A DNA stretch of 64,000 nt from Sva-07 sp963716095 (GCA_963716095.1 CAVQSV010000005.1:62001-126000), one strand, 5' to 3'. Counted from the first letter of the stretch, positions 29,507 through 41,171 are shown. The notes: generated from the sequence alone by a model not told the origin. A program made the numbers and translations.

Positions 29507-30124
29507 ATGAGTGCATCGACCGAGATCGATCGAGTTCACGCTCTCGTGGCACCGATCGCTGCCGATCTCCAACTCGACGTGTACGACATCGAGCGGCGCG
29601 GTGCCACCATGCGCATCACGCTCGACACCCCGCCCGGCTCCGAGGGCGGCATCACGCTCGACTCGCTGTCGCTGGCCACCCGCCTGATCTCGCGTGAACT
29701 CGACCACGAGGACCCGGTCGCAGGGCACTACACCCTCGAAGTCACCAGCCCCGGCCTCGAGCGTCAGCTGCGCACGCCCGCACACTTCCAGCGCGAGGTC
29801 GGCAAGACCATCACGGCCCGTCTCCGCGACCCGCAGGCCGACCCGCGTCGCGTGCAGGGTGTGCTGACCGTCGCCGACGAGACGTCCGCAACGCTGCTGC
29901 TCGACGACGGCACCGAGCGCACGTTGGCGCTCGACGACATCGACAAGGCCCGCACGGTCTTCGAGTGGGGACCGAAGCCGAAACCCGGCAAGCAGCCCTC
30001 CGGCAAGAAGAAGCCTGCCAACAAGACCTCGGGCAAGAACACCTCGGGCAAGAACCAGCCGAGTGCGAAGCCCACGACCACCACCTCGAATCCGGAATCG
30101 AACAAGGAGAAGCAACCGTCATGA
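29507..30124 (+). CDS. rimP: Ribosome maturation factor RimP
   Basis: 30S assembly factor, 205 aa. The core (DLQLDVYDIERRGATMRITL, then YTLEVTSPGLERQLRTPAHF and LLLDDGTERTLALDDIDKAR) is conserved; the last 45 residues are a Lys/Pro/Ser-rich low-complexity tail (GKKKPANKTSGKNTSGKNQP), longer than in most RimP. AAAGGAGG lies 8 nt before the ATG. The stop overlaps the nusA start (ATGA). First gene of the rimP-nusA-ylxR-infB-rbfA-truB-ribF operon. Confidence 0.95.
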   Translation: MSASTEIDRVHALVAPIAADLQLDVYDIERRGATMRITLDTPPGSEGGITLDSLSLATRLISRELDHEDPVAGHYTLEVTSPGLERQLRTPAHFQREVGKTITARLRDPQADPRRVQGVLTVADETSATLLLDDGTERTLALDDIDKARTVFEWGPKPKPGKQPSGKKKPANKTSGKNTSGKNQPSAKPTTTTSNPESNKEKQPS

Positions 30125-31509
30125 GCAACCTCGACATGAGCGAGGCCATTGGCATGCTGGCCCAGGAGAAGGGCATCTCCGAAGACACGCTGCTGCATGT
30201 TCTCGTCGATGCCCTCGCGTCGGCGTACAAGCGCCGCCCCGACGCCGCCGACGAAGTGGTCGTCGAGGTCAATCCGGAGTCGATGGAGTTCTCCTTCATC
30301 GCCTATGACGTCGACGAAGACGGCAACTGGGTCAACGAGCGTGACGACACCCCGAAGAAGGAAGAGCTCGGCCGCATCGCCGCCCAGACGTTCCGTCAGG
30401 TGATGAGCCAGCGCATCCGCGAGGTCGAGTCCGAGCGCAAGTTCGAGGAGTACGCGAACCGCGAGGGCGACATCGTCACCGGCATCATCCAACGCACCGA
30501 CGCCCGCTACACGCTGCTCGACCTCGGGCGCGTCGAGGCGTTGCTGCCGCAGGCCGAGCAGGTGCCGTTCGAGCGTCCCGCCCAGGGCGACCGCCAGAAG
30601 GCGTACATCGTCGAGGTGCGCCGCACGCCGAAGGGCCCGCAGATCGTCGTGTCCCGCACGCACCCGGGTCTCATCAAGCGCCTGTTCGAGTTGGAAGTTC
30701 CCGAGATCGCCGACGGCATCGTCGAGATCAAGGCCTGCGCCCGTGAACCCGGTCACCGCACCAAGATCGCCGTCTGGTCGAACGACCACAACGTCGATCC
30801 GGTCGGTGCGTGCGTCGGTGCCCGTGGCGGCCGCGTGCGCATGGTCGTCAACGAGATGCGCGGCGAGAAGATCGACATCGTCCCGTTCAGCGAGGACCTC
30901 GCCGACTTCGTCGCCAAGGCGCTGTCGCCGGCGAAGGTCACCCAGGTGAACATCTCCGACGATGGCACCGCCGCCGACGTGATCGTGCCCGACCACCAGC
31001 TCAGCCTCGCGATCGGCCGTGAGGGCCAGAACGCCCGGCTCGCCGCCCGCCTGACCGGTGTGCGCGTCGACATCCGCTCCGAGACGCAGCTCGCCGAGGG
31101 TGTTCCCGCCGGCGGCCGCGACGCCGACGTCGAGTACGCCGATGGCGAATGGCGAGCCAACGCCGAGACCGGCGAGATGGAGTGGCACGCCGCCGATGGC
31201 AGCGTGATCAGCGAAGCCGACTGGCAGGCCCAGGCGGCCGCCGCGAGCGAGGCCGATCCGGCGACCGACGAGACGGAGGCTTCCGTCGAAGCGGGCGCGG
31301 ACGATGGTGCGAGCGGCGAGGACGTTGCGGTGTCAGACACCGCCGGCGAGGTCGCGGACACCGCCGAGGATGCCGACAGCGCCGAGGTCGCGGACACCGC
31401 TGAGGATGCAGACACCGCTGCCGAGTCCGGCGCGAGCGACGAGGTCGCGGCGGTCGAAGGAAGCGAAACGGACGACGAGTCCGCCGACGAGAAGGCTGGC
31501 GACGACTGA
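30121..31509 (+). CDS. nusA: Transcription termination/antitermination factor NusA
   Basis: RNA polymerase-associated elongation factor, 462 aa. N-terminal domain (EAIGMLAQEKGISEDTLLHV), S1 domain (GDIVTGIIQRTDARYTLLDL, about 110-175), then two KH domains (VGACVGARGGRVRMVVNEMR and LSLAIGREGQNARLAARLTG). The C-terminal 80 residues are strongly acidic with an internal repeat of the type EVADTAEDAD. The DNA for this tail contains a GCGGTGTC-A-GACACCGC palindrome at 31327-31343 matching the core of the intergenic family B. ATGA overlap with rimP. Confidence 0.96.
   Translation: MSNLDMSEAIGMLAQEKGISEDTLLHVLVDALASAYKRRPDAADEVVVEVNPESMEFSFIAYDVDEDGNWVNERDDTPKKEELGRIAAQTFRQVMSQRIREVESERKFEEYANREGDIVTGIIQRTDARYTLLDLGRVEALLPQAEQVPFERPAQGDRQKAYIVEVRRTPKGPQIVVSRTHPGLIKRLFELEVPEIADGIVEIKACAREPGHRTKIAVWSNDHNVDPVGACVGARGGRVRMVVNEMRGEKIDIVPFSEDLADFVAKALSPAKVTQVNISDDGTAADVIVPDHQLSLAIGREGQNARLAARLTGVRVDIRSETQLAEGVPAGGRDADVEYADGEWRANAETGEMEWHAADGSVISEADWQAQAAAASEADPATDETEASVEAGADDGASGEDVAVSDTAGEVADTAEDADSAEVADTAEDADTAAESGASDEVAAVEGSETDDESADEKAGDD
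31327..31343. repeat. Palindrome family B core inside nusA
   Basis: GCGGTGTC-A-GACACCGC, 17 bp, with the same GGTGTCAGACACC centre as the five intergenic copies but inside coding sequence (VAVSDTAGE). It could be chance or a captured element. Confidence 0.45.
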
Positions 31510-31511
31510 GT

Positions 31512-31823
31512 GTTGCCGATCGCCCCGAACCCGTTCGCAGCTGTATCGGCTGCCGTCAGCGACGTCCGCAGTCGGCACTCGTGCGAGTCACGAGGTCTGC
31601 TGCCGGCATCGCAGTCGATGGTCCGAGTGACGGGCGCGGCGCGTGGGTGTGTCGGTCGGCGGGCGACGACGGCGTCGCCACGTCGAGCTGTGTCGATGCG
31701 GCGCTGTCGCGGCGTGCGTTCGCACGAGCATGGCGCAGCGAGGTCACCTCATCCGACGAGGCAGCAATCAACGAACTCCTCGGTCCTCGGGCCGAACGTG
31801 ACGAACACCCGGATGCGCATTGA
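31512..31823 (+). CDS. ylxR: YlxR (DUF448) family RNA-binding protein, start uncertain
   Basis: About 103 aa. The family pattern is clear in one frame: RSCIGCRQRRPQSALVRVTR, then GRGAWVCRSAG and SSCVDAALSRRAFARAWRSE. YlxR proteins sit between nusA and infB in many bacteria and affect nucleoid-linked transcription or RNase P. No standard start codon lies at the expected place: the frame has CTG at 31506 and GTT at 31512, while GTG 31510 is in another frame. A one-base error near 31510 is likely. It follows nusA almost directly. Confidence 0.8.
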   Translation, partial: VADRPEPVRSCIGCRQRRPQSALVRVTRSAAGIAVDGPSDGRGAWVCRSAGDDGVATSSCVDAALSRRAFARAWRSEVTSSDEAAINELLGPRAERDEHPDAH

Positions 31824-31872
31824 TTCCAGCATCCGCGAGGCAAAGACGACTGTGAAAGGTTGAATCGACAAC

Positions 31873-34847
<2,975 letters not shown>

Positions 34848-34891
34848 GCGTTCGGAGCGTTCCGGGCGAACTCGGTCGCGTCGACGGCCGG

Positions 34892-34897
34892 TAGGTT
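34892..34897 (+). promoter_or_regulatory. -10 box, leaderless type
   Basis: TAGGTT, 6 nt before the ATG at 34904, giving this gene its own likely promoter inside the infB-rbfA interval. Confidence 0.45.
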
Positions 34898-34903
34898 GCA
34901 CTG

Positions 34904-35549
34904 ATGGCTGCCGACCTGGACTTCTTCTTCGATCCCGTGTGTCCGTGGGCGTGGATCACGTCGCGCTGGGTGGTCAACGTCAGCGATCAGCGCGACTACG
35001 AGGTCGACTGGCGGTTCATCTCGCTGTGGATCCTCAACGAGGACAACCATCAGGAGTGGTACACGCCGCAGTATCGGGCCGGTCACTACCGGGGCCAGCA
35101 GGGTCTGCGTATCGCCGACTCGATCCGTCTCGCCGACGACGATCCGGCGGCGGTCGGGCGCTGGTACACAGCGATCGGTGAAGCGCTCCACGTCGGTCGG
35201 CAGCGTGAGCAGGCCACCGCCGACGCGCTGGGCTGGTACGGCGGTCTCCTCGCCGCTGTCGGGCTTCGATCAGTCGCACCTCGACGCAGCCGACGACGAA
35301 TCGCACGACGCCTACATCCGAGCCGACACCGAGTTGGCGCTCAGCCGTACCGGCAAGGACGTCGGTACGCCGATCCTGACGTTCCATCCGGGCGCCGACA
35401 ACGAGGCGAGCTTCTTCGGGCCCGTGATCTCCAAGGCGCCTCGCGGCGCCGAGGCGGTCGAACTGTGGGACGCCGTCGAGAAGCTGGCAACCATGTCCGG
35501 CATGGCAGAACTCAAGCGATCCAACCGGGTCGCACCCGACTTCACCTGA
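34904..35549 (+). CDS. DsbA-family protein like mycothiol-dependent nitroreductase Rv2466c (one frame break)
   Basis: Thioredoxin-fold oxidoreductase, about 214 aa. FFFDPVCPWAWITSRWV matches the active-site region of Rv2466c, as do SLWILNEDN, DVGTPILTFHP, FFGPVISKAPRGAEAVELWD and the ending ELKRSNRVAPDF. The CxxC of Rv2466c (CPWC, as I recall it) is here CPWA, so only Cys13 remains; a monothiol mechanism with mycothiol is possible. The frame breaks at about 35260-35268. The gene interrupts the usual infB-rbfA order and has its own TAGGTT box. A palindrome begins at its stop. Confidence 0.82.
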
Positions 35550-35584
35550 TGTGACGATTGGTGTCAGACACCAATCGCCACATC
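35548..35584. repeat. Palindrome family B, copy 3
   Basis: Inverted repeat GATGTG-A-CGATTGGTGTC around one A, one mismatch in 18-bp arms, overlapping the TGA of the Rv2466c-like gene and ending 18 nt before rbfA. Core GGTGTCAGACACC. Confidence 0.78.
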
Positions 35585-35601
35585 CACTCGAGGAGATCAC
35601 G

Positions 35602-36036
35602 ATGGCAGGCAAGCGCAACAGTCGCAGCAACACCCCCAAGTACTCGCGCAGTGCGCGGGTGAGCACCACCTTGCAGGAGATCATCGCCGACGAACTGGTG
35701 CGCATCGACGACGAGCGACTCACGTTCGTGACGGTGACCGGCATCGACGTCGACCCGGAGCTGAACCGGGCCATCGTCTTCTTCGACTCGCTCGCCGACG
35801 AAGACGGCGACGAGGAGATCCTCGAAGCATTCGCCGAGCACCGCATACGGCTGCAGGGTTCGATCGCCAAGCAGATCCGCGCCAAGAAGACCCCGATTCT
35901 CAGTTTCCGCCCGGACATGGTGATCCGGTCGGCGGCACGAATCGACGACATCTTGAAGTCCGATCAGGCGCGCTTCGAGCGCGAGTCGTCGGGCACGTCG
36001 GCGGCGAGCGACGACGCTGACGTCCCCGAAGGCTGA
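35602..36036 (+). CDS. rbfA: Ribosome-binding factor A
   Basis: 30S maturation and cold-shock factor, 144 aa. TTLQEIIADELVRIDDERLT, VTVTGIDVDPELNRAIVFFD and ILSFRPDMVIRSAARIDDIL fit the KH-like RbfA fold. GAGGAGA lies about 6 nt before the ATG. The stop overlaps truB (TGATG). Confidence 0.93.
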   Translation: MAGKRNSRSNTPKYSRSARVSTTLQEIIADELVRIDDERLTFVTVTGIDVDPELNRAIVFFDSLADEDGDEEILEAFAEHRIRLQGSIAKQIRAKKTPILSFRPDMVIRSAARIDDILKSDQARFERESSGTSAASDDADVPEG

Positions 36037-36902
36037 TGGCACGTCGCAAGCCGGCGACCACGCACGGGATCGCGGTCGTCGACAAGCCAGCGGGAGTGAC
36101 CAGCCACGACGTCGTCGGGATGCTGCGTCGCCGGTTCGGTGAGCGCCAGGTCGGCCACGCCGGCACGCTCGATCCCGACGCCACCGGCGTGCTGGTCGTC
36201 GCTGTCGGCAAAGCGACGCGGCTGCTGCGCTTCGTCGAGAAGACCCGCAAGGGATACACCGGTGAGGTCGTGCTGGGTACTGCCACGACCACGCTCGACT
36301 CGTCGGGCGACGTGCTGGCCACGCACGACATGTCGACGGTCACGATCGACGACGCGAGGAGCGTCGTCGCCGACCATCTCGTCGGCGACATCGAACAGAT
36401 CCCGCCGATGGTGTCAGCGATCCGGGTCGACGGCAAGCGGCTGCACGAGCTGGCCCGCGAGGGCGTCGAAGTCGAGCGAGCACCGAGGCCGGTGACGATC
36501 CACCGATTCGACATCGTCGGATGGGCCGAGCCCGGCGTGCTCGAGGTCGACGTCGAGTGCTCGGCCGGTACCTACATCCGCACCCTCGCCGACGATCTGG
36601 GACGCCTGCTCGGTGGTGGCGCCCACCTCCGCAATCTGCGACGGACCCACGTCGGCGCGTTCACCCTTGCCGAGGCCGGCCCGCCCGACGAGTGCGACCT
36701 GCTGCCCGTGGCGAGCGCTGTTCGCGCGTTGGCGGAGGTCACGGTCGACGACGACGTCGCGGCGCTGGTCGCCAACGGCCGGGTGCTCGATGCCTGGAAT
36801 GGTGATGGGCCGTGGGCGGTGTTCGACAACGCCCGCACGCTGTTGGCGGTCTACGAGCCGTTCCGCGGGCAGGCCAAACCTGCCGTCGTGCTGCCTCGGT
36901 GA
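36036..36902 (+). CDS. truB: tRNA pseudouridine(55) synthase TruB
   Basis: Forms pseudouridine 55 in the T-loop of tRNAs; 288 aa. GIAVVDKPAGVTSHDVVGML, the catalytic Asp in GHAGTLDPDATGVL (about 46), TLDSSGDV, IPPMVSAIRVDGKRLHELAR and CSAGTYIRTLADDLG are the TruB motifs. A C-terminal PUA-like extension follows. TGATG coupling to rbfA. Confidence 0.95.
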   Translation: MARRKPATTHGIAVVDKPAGVTSHDVVGMLRRRFGERQVGHAGTLDPDATGVLVVAVGKATRLLRFVEKTRKGYTGEVVLGTATTTLDSSGDVLATHDMSTVTIDDARSVVADHLVGDIEQIPPMVSAIRVDGKRLHELAREGVEVERAPRPVTIHRFDIVGWAEPGVLEVDVECSAGTYIRTLADDLGRLLGGGAHLRNLRRTHVGAFTLAEAGPPDECDLLPVASAVRALAEVTVDDDVAALVANGRVLDAWNGDGPWAVFDNARTLLAVYEPFRGQAKPAVVLPR

Positions 36903-36937
36903 CCACCGTCGAGCCGTTGTGCGGCGGGCACTGCCGA

Positions 36938-36943
36938 TAGCGT
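36938..36943 (+). promoter_or_regulatory. -10 box, leaderless type
   Basis: TAGCGT, 7 nt before the GTG of ribF, so ribF may also be transcribed separately from truB. Confidence 0.45.
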
Positions 36944-36950
36944 TGCCGCC

Positions 36951-37892
36951 GTGCTCGTCGTCACCGACCTTCAGCAGTGCCCCTGGGACGGCGAGCGTGC
37001 GGTGATCACGATCGGCGCCTACGACGGTGTCCATCTCGGTCATCGGGCCGTGATCGATCAGGTGCGTCGCCGTGCCGACGATCTCGGTGCAAAGTCGGTC
37101 GTCGTCACGTTCGATCGGCATCCGGCAAGCGTCGTGCGGCCCGAGTCGGCACCGCGTCTGCTCACCGGTGCTGATCAGAAGATGGAACTGCTCGCCGCAA
37201 CGGGCGTCGACGCTGTCGTGATCGTCCCGTTCAACACCGATCAAGCCTCGGAGAGCCCCGAGTCGTTCGTCGATCGCGTGCTGGTGAGATGTCTGCGAAC
37301 AGCGCTGATCGTGGTCGGCGAAGACTTCCACTTCGGTCGTCACCGCGACGGCAACGTCGATCTGCTCCGCAAGATCGGTGTCGACGAAGACTTCGATGTC
37401 GAGCCCGTCCAACTCGTCCAGCGCCTCGACGGCATCGAGGAACCGGTCAGCAGCACCGCGATCAGGCGAGCGCTCGCCGGCGGGGACATCGAGCGTGCCA
37501 ATGCGATGCTCGGGCGACCCTACGAGGTTCGTGGCGAGGTGTTCGCCGGCGACCAGCGAGGTCGACTGCTCGGTTTCCCCACGGCGAACGTCGCTGTTCC
37601 ATCGGGGATGTGCCTGCCTGCCGACGGCGTGTACGCCGGCTTCTACGAACGCCCGAACGGCGATGCGTACCCCTGTGCGATCAACCTCGGCCGCCGCCCC
37701 ACGTTCTACGAGCACGCCGATGCATCGCTGTTGGAAGCGCACCTGCTCGACGTCGACGTCGATCTCTACGGTGAAACAGCGGGCGTGCGCTTCGAGCACT
37801 TCCTGCGCAGCGAGCGCAAGTTCGACGGCGTCGATGCACTGATCGCGCAGCTCGGTCACGACGTCGCCAGCGCCCGCGACCTGCTCGCCTGA
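36951..37892 (+). CDS. ribF: Bifunctional riboflavin kinase/FAD synthetase
   Basis: Makes FMN and FAD; 313 aa. The N-terminal FAD synthetase domain has ITIGAYDGVHLGHRAVIDQV (nucleotidyl-transfer motif), VVTFDRHPASVVRP and VVGEDFHFGRHRDGNVDLL; SSTAIRRALAGGDIERAN precedes the C-terminal riboflavin kinase domain with GRLLGFPTANVAV and ADGVYAGFY. The GTG start is 48 nt after truB with its own TAGCGT box. Flavoenzymes are abundant in this window. Confidence 0.95.
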   Translation: MLVVTDLQQCPWDGERAVITIGAYDGVHLGHRAVIDQVRRRADDLGAKSVVVTFDRHPASVVRPESAPRLLTGADQKMELLAATGVDAVVIVPFNTDQASESPESFVDRVLVRCLRTALIVVGEDFHFGRHRDGNVDLLRKIGVDEDFDVEPVQLVQRLDGIEEPVSSTAIRRALAGGDIERANAMLGRPYEVRGEVFAGDQRGRLLGFPTANVAVPSGMCLPADGVYAGFYERPNGDAYPCAINLGRRPTFYEHADASLLEAHLLDVDVDLYGETAGVRFEHFLRSERKFDGVDALIAQLGHDVASARDLLA

Positions 37893-37905
37893 GGCGGCTG
37901 TTCCC

Positions 37906-39027
37906 TCAGCCGGCAGGCCAGATGACGACGGAGCCGTCGTGGATGCGCTCCATCAGATCGAGTCCGACCACATCGGCAGCTTCGGGGGTGTCGTCATCGC
38001 CGAACAGCCCGGTTTCGGCGTAGGTGTCGAGTTCGTTCTGGAGCGACTCGATGTCGGGCATCCCGAACGGAGTGCCCTCCGGAGTGAGCGCGGTGATGGT
38101 GGCTGCGTCGGTCGTCCAGCGGAACACCTCGCCCTCCGGTGACAGGAAGTTCGGGTTGCCGCCGGCATTGATCAACTCGACGGCAGTGTTGGCCGCTGCT
38201 TCGGGGTCGGCGATTGCGGTGTCGAGACCACGCATGGCCGCTCGCATGAAGTCCTCGGCGGCGGTCGGGTGCTCGTCGATGAACTGCTGGTTCGAATAGA
38301 TGATCCCGAACGACCCGGGGATCTCGAATTCGACGGTGTCGTACAGGTCGAAGCCGACGCCGGCCCGCTCGAGTGCGCCTGGTTCGTTGCTGCGCCATCC
38401 CGGAACGCCGACGATCGCCTCGATCGCCATGTGTGCAACCGGGTCGAACCCCTCGACGGCGACGGTGTCGAAGTCGGTTCCTTCGAGCAGACCCTCCTGG
38501 GCCAGCATCACCTGCACGCTGGTGGGCAGTTTGCCCTTGACGCCGATCGTGGTGCCGGCGAGGTCGGCCAGCGACGAGGTCTCGCCCTCCTTGATCATGA
38601 GCACGTCGATCGGCGCACGTCCATCGACGGCCATCACGACGAAGTCGGCATCGTTTGCGTTGGCGAACTCGACGACTTCGCTGAACGAGCCGCCGGAGGA
38701 GAACTGCGCGTCGTTCTCGGCGATCAGGGCGTAGTTGGCCGTGGAGAAGCTCGGCTGGATCACCACGTCGAGGCACATCTCCTCGAAGTAGCCGGCGTCC
38801 TCTGCGACGATCACTTCGACGATCGACGCCGCCGCTGCGAAGTCGAATCCGGTGAGGTAGGTGATCGTGCCGGCGGCCTCGTTGGCCTCGCAGCGCTCTG
38901 CCGGGAAGGCTTCTCCGGCGACGACCTCTGGGGTGTCGGACGACGGGGAAGTGTCATCGTCCGAGCCGCAGGCCGCAACGACGAGCCCGGCAGCAGCAAC
39001 GATTGCGAGGGTGTGACGAATGCGCAT
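37906..39027 (-). CDS. ABC transporter substrate-binding lipoprotein, NMT1/SsuA-like
   Basis: Periplasmic-type binding protein anchored as a lipoprotein, 373 aa. Signal RIRHTLAIVAAAGLVVAACG with lipobox Cys. The mature part has the fold of the NMT1/THI5 group: TYLTGFDFAAAASIVEVIVA, ISTANY-like SFSTANYALIAEND, and SLADLAGTTIGVKGKLPTSV. With the permease and ATPase upstream it forms an importer for a sulfonate, nitrate, taurine or pyrimidine/thiamine-precursor type ligand. The ligand cannot be decided from sequence. Third gene of the transporter operon, convergent with ribF. Confidence 0.87.
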   Translation of the reverse strand: MRIRHTLAIVAAAGLVVAACGSDDDTSPSSDTPEVVAGEAFPAERCEANEAAGTITYLTGFDFAAAASIVEVIVAEDAGYFEEMCLDVVIQPSFSTANYALIAENDAQFSSGGSFSEVVEFANANDADFVVMAVDGRAPIDVLMIKEGETSSLADLAGTTIGVKGKLPTSVQVMLAQEGLLEGTDFDTVAVEGFDPVAHMAIEAIVGVPGWRSNEPGALERAGVGFDLYDTVEFEIPGSFGIIYSNQQFIDEHPTAAEDFMRAAMRGLDTAIADPEAAANTAVELINAGGNPNFLSPEGEVFRWTTDAATITALTPEGTPFGMPDIESLQNELDTYAETGLFGDDDTPEAADVVGLDLMERIHDGSVVIWPAG

Positions 39028-39128
39028 GGATGTCCGATTCTGTCGGGCCGCACGAGCGGCTTCGTGGGGATTCTCCGGTTCGCCCGGGAGCCGTTGGAGC
39101 ATGCCACGGGCAGCGCCGATGCGCACAG

Positions 39129-39893
39129 TCAGCTGCGCTGTGACGAATGCCAGCGCAGCAACAGCCGCTCGAGCATGGTGATCACGACGAGCCCGGCGAT
39201 GCCCAGCAGCGCCGCCGACACAATGGTCGCCCACAGCGCCTCGGCGTTGTTGAATGCTGCAGCGCGCTGCCCGATGTATCCGAGCCCTTCGGTGACGAAC
39301 GCCGACCCCTCGCTGAAGTACGCAGCGGCGAGGCCGAGCCCCATGGCGAAGCGAGCGGTGGTGAAGATCGATGGCAGTGCCGCCGGCAGCCGGAGCCGCC
39401 AGAAGACCTCCCACGGGCGTGCGTCGACGCTGGCGAGCAGTTCGCGGGCAGCCGGGTCAGCCGACTTCATGCCGCCGACCACGCCGAACGTGAACACGGG
39501 GAACGAGGTGAACGCCACCATGAACAGCACGGTCTGCTCGCCGCCCCCCAACCAGAGCACCACCGAGGTGATGTAGGCAACCCAGGGCGTCACGAGAACC
39601 AGCACCAGGATGGGTTGTGTCGCCTCCTCGATGAAGCGAGACGAGGCCATCAGCGAGCCGACACCCACCGCAAGGATCAACGAGATCGACAGCCCGACCA
39701 GCATGTGCCAACCGGTGACGACGGCATTGCTCCAGTAGTAGCCGGGGGCATCGGCCAGTTCGGACAGGATCGCCGATGGCGCGAGGAGCACGAAGCGCCG
39801 GATGTCGAAGATTCGAACGGCGAGTTCCCACACCAGCCCGAAGGTGACGATGCCGACGATCGGAGCAACGATGCGCTGCGTGCTGGGGCTCAC
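39129..39893 (-). CDS. ABC transporter permease, SsuC/TauC type
   Basis: Inner-membrane permease, 254 aa, about six helices. The EAA-like cytoplasmic loop ARELLASVDARPWEVFWRLR, followed by LPAALPSIFTTARFAMGLGL, is typical of the SsuC/TauC/NrtB group. The GTG start overlaps the ATPase stop (GTGA), so translation is coupled. It partners with the NMT1-like lipoprotein downstream. Confidence 0.9.
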   Translation of the reverse strand: MSPSTQRIVAPIVGIVTFGLVWELAVRIFDIRRFVLLAPSAILSELADAPGYYWSNAVVTGWHMLVGLSISLILAVGVGSLMASSRFIEEATQPILVLVLVTPWVAYITSVVLWLGGGEQTVLFMVAFTSFPVFTFGVVGGMKSADPAARELLASVDARPWEVFWRLRLPAALPSIFTTARFAMGLGLAAAYFSEGSAFVTEGLGYIGQRAAAFNNAEALWATIVSAALLGIAGLVVITMLERLLLRWHSSQRS

Positions 39894-40654
39894 CGCTGCA
39901 TACCTGCGGCCAACGACCGGCGAAGTGCGGTGGTGACGTGGAAGAAGCCGTCGGTGTCCTCGAGTTCGGGCGTACGGGGATGGGGGAGGTCGATGGTGGC
40001 GATGTCGGCGACTCGGCCGGGCCGCGGTGTCATCACGGCGATGCGGTCGGAGAGGAACGTTGCTTCGGGTACCGAGTGCGTGACGAACAGCACCGTCGTA
40101 CCCAGCGGCTCACACAGCCGGCCGAGCAGGTGGCGCATGTCGGTGCGGGTCATCTCGTCGAGCGCGGCGAATGGCTCGTCCATCAACAGGATCGGGGCGT
40201 CGATCGCAAACGCGCGGACCAGACCGACACGCTGCTGCATCCCTCCGGACAGTTCGTGCGGATACGAATCGCGGAAGTCGCCGAGGCCGACCTCGTCGAG
40301 CAGATCGTCGACGTCGACGCTCGGGGTGACGGGTGAGGCCGACCGATTGATGTCGAGCAGCAGCCGAGCGTTCGCTTCGACGGTCCGCCACGGCAGCAGC
40401 GCCGGCGACTGCGGCACGAACCCGATCTGCTTGTGACGCCGCGCCTCGGTCGGTGTCATCCCATTGACGACGATCTCGCCCGACGACGGCTGTTCGAGCC
40501 CCGCGATCATGCGCAACAGCGTCGTCTTGCCGCAGCCCGACGGGCCGAGCAGGGTGACGGTCTCTCCTTCGTCGACCGAGAGATCGACCGGAGCGAGCGC
40601 ATCCAGTGTCCCGAACGTCTTGGAGACGTTGCGGACTTCGATTCGGGGAGACAC
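39890..40654 (-). CDS. ABC transporter ATP-binding protein, SsuB/TauB type
   Basis: 254 aa. Walker A LLGPSGCGKTTLLRMIAG, Q-loop FVPQSPALLPWRTV, signature YPHELSGGMQQRVGLVRAFA, Walker B APILLMDEPFAALDEMTR and H-loop VLFVTHSVPEATFL. First gene of the three-gene importer operon; GTG start at 40654 where homology begins (VSPRIEVRNVSKTF). The upstream frame extends further with no homology. Confidence 0.92.
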   Translation of the reverse strand: MSPRIEVRNVSKTFGTLDALAPVDLSVDEGETVTLLGPSGCGKTTLLRMIAGLEQPSSGEIVVNGMTPTEARRHKQIGFVPQSPALLPWRTVEANARLLLDINRSASPVTPSVDVDDLLDEVGLGDFRDSYPHELSGGMQQRVGLVRAFAIDAPILLMDEPFAALDEMTRTDMRHLLGRLCEPLGTTVLFVTHSVPEATFLSDRIAVMTPRPGRVADIATIDLPHPRTPELEDTDGFFHVTTALRRSLAAGMQR

Positions 40655-40729
40655 GACGAGCGAGCGTACTTGCGGCAATCCGATCCGCCCCGTGCCCCCG
40701 ACCACGCCCAGACGTGAGGCGGGCCGCCG

Positions 40730-40758
40730 TTGTGGAGTGACCGATGCAGCCGTAGCAT
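40730..40758 (+). promoter_or_regulatory. Putative rpsO promoter
   Basis: TTGTGG at 40730-40735 and TAGCAT at 40753-40758 with a 17-bp spacer, about 100 nt upstream of rpsO. The 201-bp interval 40655-40855 holds no other recognisable feature. Confidence 0.5.
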
Positions 40759-40855
40759 TGCATGGTCCGTTCGGGCTGGAACTTCCGGCGCGGGCGAGAT
40801 GCACACGAGCGCCGACCGGCACTCGATGCGACCTCCAATCAGAAGGCGACACACC

Positions 40856-41134
40856 ATGGCTGACACTGTCGACACCACGCCGAACACCACGGCGACCATC
40901 GAGAAGTACCGCACCCACGAGTCCGATACCGGCTCGCCCGAGGTGCAGATCGCATTGCTCACCGAGCGCATCGTGCATCTGACCGAGCACCTCAAGACCC
41001 ACAAGAAGGACCACCACAGCCGTCGTGGCCTGTTGATGCTCGTCGGCCGTCGTCGCCGCATGCTCGACTACGTGAAGCGGATCGACGTCGAGCGCTACCG
41101 CGCGATCATCGCCGCTCAGGGCCTCCGCCGCTGA
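40856..41134 (+). CDS. rpsO: 30S ribosomal protein S15
   Basis: 92 aa, the usual length. DTGSPEVQIALLTERIVHLT, LKTHKKDHHSRRGLLMLVGR and RRRMLDYVKRIDVERYRAII are the conserved 16S-binding helices. ATG 40856. It is separated from pnp by a family A hairpin and a 220-nt leader, so the classical rpsO-pnp pair is kept with an intervening processing/termination region. Confidence 0.96.
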   Translation: MADTVDTTPNTTATIEKYRTHESDTGSPEVQIALLTERIVHLTEHLKTHKKDHHSRRGLLMLVGRRRRMLDYVKRIDVERYRAIIAAQGLRR

Positions 41135-41142
41135 GCCGGTCC

Positions 41143-41171
41143 GGTTCCCCGTGCCCAGGGCACCGGGAACC
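41143..41171. repeat. Hairpin repeat family A, copy 4
   Basis: 29-bp inverted repeat identical in core to copies 2 and 3 (GGTTCCCCGTGCCC / GGGCACCGGGAACC), 8 nt after the rpsO stop. Confidence 0.75.

Noticed and set aside
31327..31343. Terminator within nusA
   Set aside because: The palindrome is short, in coding sequence and followed by continued high-quality reading frame. Kept only as a repeat observation.
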